A DNA stretch of 7,665 nucleotides from Oscillospiraceae bacterium (GTDB lineage Bacteria > Bacillota > Clostridia > Oscillospirales > Acutalibacteraceae). Shown here piece after piece: positions 5,646 through 7,665 of this stretch (position 1 is its first letter; every line of letters starts with the position of its first letter). The translations under genes and the position numbers were made by a program. The notes under the pieces were generated by a model, which was given only the letters and a program-made list of their open reading frames with translations, was not told the origin of the DNA and ran no database searches. The stretch lies in contig CACXFE010000170.1 in assembly GCA_902766855.1 (NCBI GenBank), positions 1-7,665 on the forward strand, given 5' to 3'.

Positions 5646-5674
5646 ATTATATGAAATTTTGCCGCAAGATGCAA
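5646..5674 (-). promoter_or_regulatory. Promoter of the SEDS gene
   Basis: On the minus strand TTGCAT (5669-5674) and a perfect TATAAT (5646-5651) are separated by 17 bases. The start point should be near 5639, with a leader of about 28 bases. This makes the gene independent of sigG, whose terminator lies upstream. I see no sigma-F or sigma-G consensus in front of it. Confidence 0.7.
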
Positions 5675-5716
5675 GTAACGCTTTTGTTACAATTCCGCGG
5701 CGGCCGTTTTTATTAC

Positions 5717-5761
5717 AAAAAAAGAGCCCCCTTTTGCCGGCGGTCAGCGACAAAAAGGGGA
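5717..5761 (-). terminator. Terminator of sigG
   Basis: CCCCTTTT (5728-5735) pairs with AAAAGGGG (5753-5760), extended by a T-G wobble. On the minus strand a tail of seven T (5717-5723, interrupted by CTC at its start) follows. It sits 40 bases past the sigG stop and before the SEDS promoter. Confidence 0.8.
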
Positions 5762-5800
5762 GTGGGGATTGTTCGGAAAAGTATGAGAAAATCGGCTTTG

Positions 5801-6568
5801 TTAAGATTGCCGGATGCGTTTTAAAGCGTTTTTTTCAAGCCGGGAAACCTGCGCTTGGGAAATCCCGATTTCTTCGGACACTTCCATTTGCGTTTTTCCC
5901 TGCATGAAGCGAAGCGACAGAATATGCTTTTCGCGGTCGTTCAGGTTTTGAATGGCTTCTTTTAAAGAAAGTTCATCCAGCCAGTTGGAGTCATCGTTGT
6001 GATCGCCGATCTGATCCAGCACATAGATCGTATCGCCGCCGTCGGAATAAACGGGATCGTAGAGCGAAACCGGGCTGACGATGCTTTCCAGCGCCACCAC
6101 CACCTCCTCGGTAGGCAAACGGAGCGATTGCGCCAGTTCCTGCACGGTCGGCTCGCGCTGCAAGCGGGCGGATAAATGCTCTTTGGCCTGCATGGCTTTG
6201 TAGGCGGTATCCTTAATGGATCGGCTGACCCGGATGGCGCTGTTATCACGCAAATACCGCCGTATCTCACCGATGATCAGCGGAACGGCATAGGTTGAAA
6301 ACCGCACATTTTGGGTGGTATCAAAATGATCAATGGATTTGATCAGCCCGATGCACCCCACCTGAAAGAGATCGTCTGAATTTTCGCCGCGGCCGGTAAA
6401 TCGCTGGATCACGCTTAATACCAAGCGAAGATTTCCGTTGATCAACTGCTCGCGCGCGAGGAGATCGCCCTGCTGGGCTTTTTTGAGCAGTGCTTCCTTT
6501 TCTTTTTCTTTTAAAAGCGGCAGTTTCGATGTGTCCACGCCGCAAATCATCACCTTATTGTTGTACAC
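5801..6568 (-). CDS. sigG: RNA polymerase sporulation sigma factor, sigma-G
   Basis: Sigma-G is the late forespore sigma factor; it directs RNA polymerase to genes for spore DNA protection, cortex and germination. With the GTG start at 6568 the protein is 255 residues, close to B. subtilis SigG (260). The N-terminal 'NKVMICGVDTSKLP' (4-17) is the sigma-G hallmark that separates it from sigma-F. Next come 'NGNLRLVLSVIQRF' (44-57), region 2 with 'DDLFQVGCIGLIKSIDHFD' (65-83) and 'STYAVPLIIGEIRRYLRDN' (91-109), a region 3 segment, and region 4.2 'GKTQMEVSEEIGISQAQVSR' (224-243). All core regions are intact, with no pro-sequence. The upstream ATG at 6589 is rejected because the ribosome binding site (6577-6581) lies inside that extension and it falls at the predicted transcription start. 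A sigma-F-like promoter lies at 6595-6623. The gene is alone here: the usual sigE neighbour is absent, with degV upstream and a SEDS gene downstream. Confidence 0.95.
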   Translation of the reverse strand: MYNNKVMICGVDTSKLPLLKEKEKEALLKKAQQGDLLAREQLINGNLRLVLSVIQRFTGRGENSDDLFQVGCIGLIKSIDHFDTTQNVRFSTYAVPLIIGEIRRYLRDNSAIRVSRSIKDTAYKAMQAKEHLSARLQREPTVQELAQSLRLPTEEVVVALESIVSPVSLYDPVYSDGGDTIYVLDQIGDHNDDSNWLDELSLKEAIQNLNDREKHILSLRFMQGKTQMEVSEEIGISQAQVSRLEKNALKRIRQS

Positions 6569-6576
6569 AAACGGCA

Positions 6577-6581
6577 CCTCC
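6577..6581 (-). promoter_or_regulatory. Ribosome binding site that sets the GTG start of sigG
   Basis: GGAGG on the minus strand lies 8 bases before GTG 6568. The resulting N-terminus (MYNNKV) matches the length of known sigma-G proteins, which begin just before NKV-ICG. Confidence 0.8.
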
Positions 6582-6594
6582 ATCCTCATTAAAG

Positions 6595-6623
6595 AGTATT
6601 GCCGCCGGCATACACAGATAAAC
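6595..6623 (-). promoter_or_regulatory. Putative sigma-F-dependent promoter of sigG
   Basis: On the minus strand GTTTA (6619-6623) fits the sigma-F -35 consensus GYWTA, and GGCAATACT (6595-6603) fits the -10 consensus GGnnAnAnT, with a 15-base spacer. The predicted start lies near 6588, giving a leader of about 20 bases. Sigma-F control of sigG is established in B. subtilis; here it is inferred from the match. No sigma-A-type promoter was seen in front of sigG. Confidence 0.6.
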
Positions 6624-6716
6624 GCGAATTAAATTTTTTGTTTCGACAGGTTTCCCTTGCATTTTCAAAACCGATGATCTTTGCTTGGAAAAAAGAAAAC
6701 AAATGTGTGCCGCAAA

Positions 6717-6762
6717 CAAAAAAAGAGGCTGTTGCTCTTCCCAAAACGGAAGGGCAACAGCC
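6717..6762 (-). terminator. Strong terminator of degV
   Basis: The stem GGCTGTTGC (6727-6735) with GCAACAGCC (6754-6762) continues inward through a G-U pair and CTTCC/GGAAG to about 15 bp, with a 6-base loop. On the minus strand it is followed by CTCTTTTTTTG. It insulates sigG from degV transcription. Confidence 0.9.
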
Positions 6763-6781
6763 CGTTCTATATCAAAGGGGT

Positions 6782-6834
6782 AAAATCGGTGATTTTGAAG
6801 GTAGACACTGCCTACCGCCGATATCCGGGATATC
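6782..6834 (-). other. Three small tandem inverted repeats in the degV 3' region
   Basis: The 108 bases between the degV stop and its terminator contain no credible gene. They hold AAAATC/GATTTT (6782-6796), GGTAG/CTACC (6800-6816) and the near-perfect palindrome GATATCC-G-GGATATC (6820-6834). Together with the terminator they would give a structured mRNA tail. A 14-codon minus-strand frame crossing the palindrome lacks a ribosome binding site. Confidence 0.4.
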
Positions 6835-6870
6835 CCATGCGAACCCCTGATACCATCTTATGCAAGGAAC

Positions 6871-7665
6871 TTAAATCGGTGACTTGCGAATGAACAAAAC
6901 GCCCAGAGTATTGGCGCCGCAATGGGACGAAACGGTGCAGCCCGCGCGGGTGAGGAAAACCTCTTTAAACGGGGCGAGTGATTTGACCAACTGCACGATT
7001 TCATCCGCCAGTTTCGGATCGCACCCCGCGTGGGTAACAAATACCCGGTCAAGATCAATGTCGGAAGCATCGCCAATGCGGTCTTTCACATATTGTTTCA
7101 GCACCTCGCCGTAGCGGCCGCGGTACTTCTTGCCCACATCCATTTTGCCGTGTTTTACTTCGATGCAGGGCTTTAATTTCAACAGATTGGCGCCGAGCAT
7201 CGCCACCGCGGAGCAGCGCCCGCCTTTATAAAGGTATTCCAGACTGTCGATCACAAACGAAGCATCCACTTTCGGCACCAAGGCCCGCGTTTTCTCCACC
7301 ACTTCTTCAGCGGGAAGCCCTTGCTGGATCATTTCCGCCGCGGAAACAACCAAAAGGCCGCCGCCGGTGGAAAGATTTTTAGTGTCGATTACATAGACAT
7401 TGCCGAGTTCTTCCGCCGCGATGCGGGCGTTGTTATAGGTGGAGGACATATCGGAACTGATCGTGAAATGGATGATTGTTTTTCCGTTCTCCACAAACGG
7501 TTTAAAGAAATTCAGGCAATCTTCCACATTGGTCGCCGCGGTTTTGGGAAGTTCGCCCGTGCGATCGTGATGCGCGTAAATATCGTCGGGCGTGATGTCG
7601 ATCCCGTCGGTATAAACGCGATCCCCCAGCGTGATGCAAAGGGGCATCAGCGTGACATGATAGCG
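6871..7665 (-). CDS. DegV-family fatty-acid-binding protein (FakB-like), N-terminus cut by the window edge
   Basis: The 264 visible residues stay open to the right edge. The frame begins RYHVTLMPLCITLGDRVY, matching the usual DegV N-terminal region about 20 residues in, so the true start lies outside; ATG 7647 is internal. Further signatures are 'YTDGIDITPDDIY', 'FTISSDMSSTYNNA' (the SSxxSxTY fatty-acid carboxylate-binding segment), 'LYKGGRCSAVAMLGANLLKLKP' and the C-terminal 'VFLTRAGCTVSSHCGANTLGVLFI'. DegV proteins of the FakB class bind a fatty acid in a closed pocket and present it to the kinase FakA, which makes acyl-phosphate for phospholipid synthesis. No fakA gene is seen here, and acyl specificity cannot be read. 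The substrate-loop TS usually seen near residue 40 reads 'KTAAT'. Cytoplasmic, no membrane segment. A strong terminator follows at 6717-6762, 108 bases after the stop. Confidence 0.92.
   Translation of the reverse strand, partial: RYHVTLMPLCITLGDRVYTDGIDITPDDIYAHHDRTGELPKTAATNVEDCLNFFKPFVENGKTIIHFTISSDMSSTYNNARIAAEELGNVYVIDTKNLSTGGGLLVVSAAEMIQQGLPAEEVVEKTRALVPKVDASFVIDSLEYLYKGGRCSAVAMLGANLLKLKPCIEVKHGKMDVGKKYRGRYGEVLKQYVKDRIGDASDIDLDRVFVTHAGCDPKLADEIVQLVKSLAPFKEVFLTRAGCTVSSHCGANTLGVLFIRKSPI

Noticed and set aside
6782..6882. Direct repeat AAATCGGTGA at 6783-6792 and 6873-6882
   Set aside because: Only 10 bases long, and the second copy is the stop and final codons of degV, so chance is the simplest explanation.
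1..7665. tRNA, rRNA, riboswitch or insertion sequence
   Set aside because: No cloverleaf, rRNA segment, recognisable riboswitch core, transposase or paired terminal repeats with target duplication could be made out by reading.

Overview
The window reads as ordinary core and near-core chromosome of a spore-forming, moderate-GC member of the Bacillota, most likely class Clostridia. The main evidence is a clear forespore sigma factor gene (sigG). A MazF/EndoA-type toxin, a Gls24/Asp23 protein, a DegV protein, strong AGGAGG ribosome binding sites and sigma-A-like promoters with 16-17 base spacers all agree with this. No phage, transposase, CRISPR array, tRNA or rRNA was seen.

Layout, left to right. 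Positions 1-71 hold the start of a minus-strand gene of unknown function. It diverges from a small YbjQ-family gene (215-526, +), and each has its own promoter in the shared spacer. A bidirectional hairpin (541-592) separates ybjQ from a convergent mazF-like endoribonuclease gene (609-983, -) that has no visible antitoxin beside it. Upstream of mazF lies a Gls24/Asp23 gene (1168-1518, -) with its own promoter and terminator. Back-to-back promoters at 1624-1699 drive gls24 to the left and a two-gene operon to the right: a GPH/MelB-type sugar symporter (1734-3086) and an alpha/beta hydrolase of the monoacylglycerol lipase/lysophospholipase type (3105-4061).

Positions 4062-4471 are the only long gene-free stretch between stop codons. 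It carries two almost identical CG-rich hairpins at its ends, a pair of palindromic repeats in inverted orientation, and repeat-like sequence that encodes nothing convincing. To its right three minus-strand genes follow: a RodA/FtsW-type (SEDS) glycosyltransferase (4472-5611), sigG (5801-6568, start corrected to GTG) and a DegV fatty-acid-binding protein cut by the window edge (6871-7665). Each is set apart by a strong terminator, so they look like separate transcription units. A sequence matching the sigma-F consensus lies just upstream of sigG, as expected from the B. subtilis cascade in which sigma-F turns on sigG in the forespore.

I found no convincing undescribed multi-gene system. The points most worth a second look are the solitary mazF, the sigma-F-like promoter and GTG start of sigG, its separation from sigE, the SEDS gene with altered signature motifs next to sigG, the operator-like palindrome over the symporter promoter, and the repeat-filled intergenic region.
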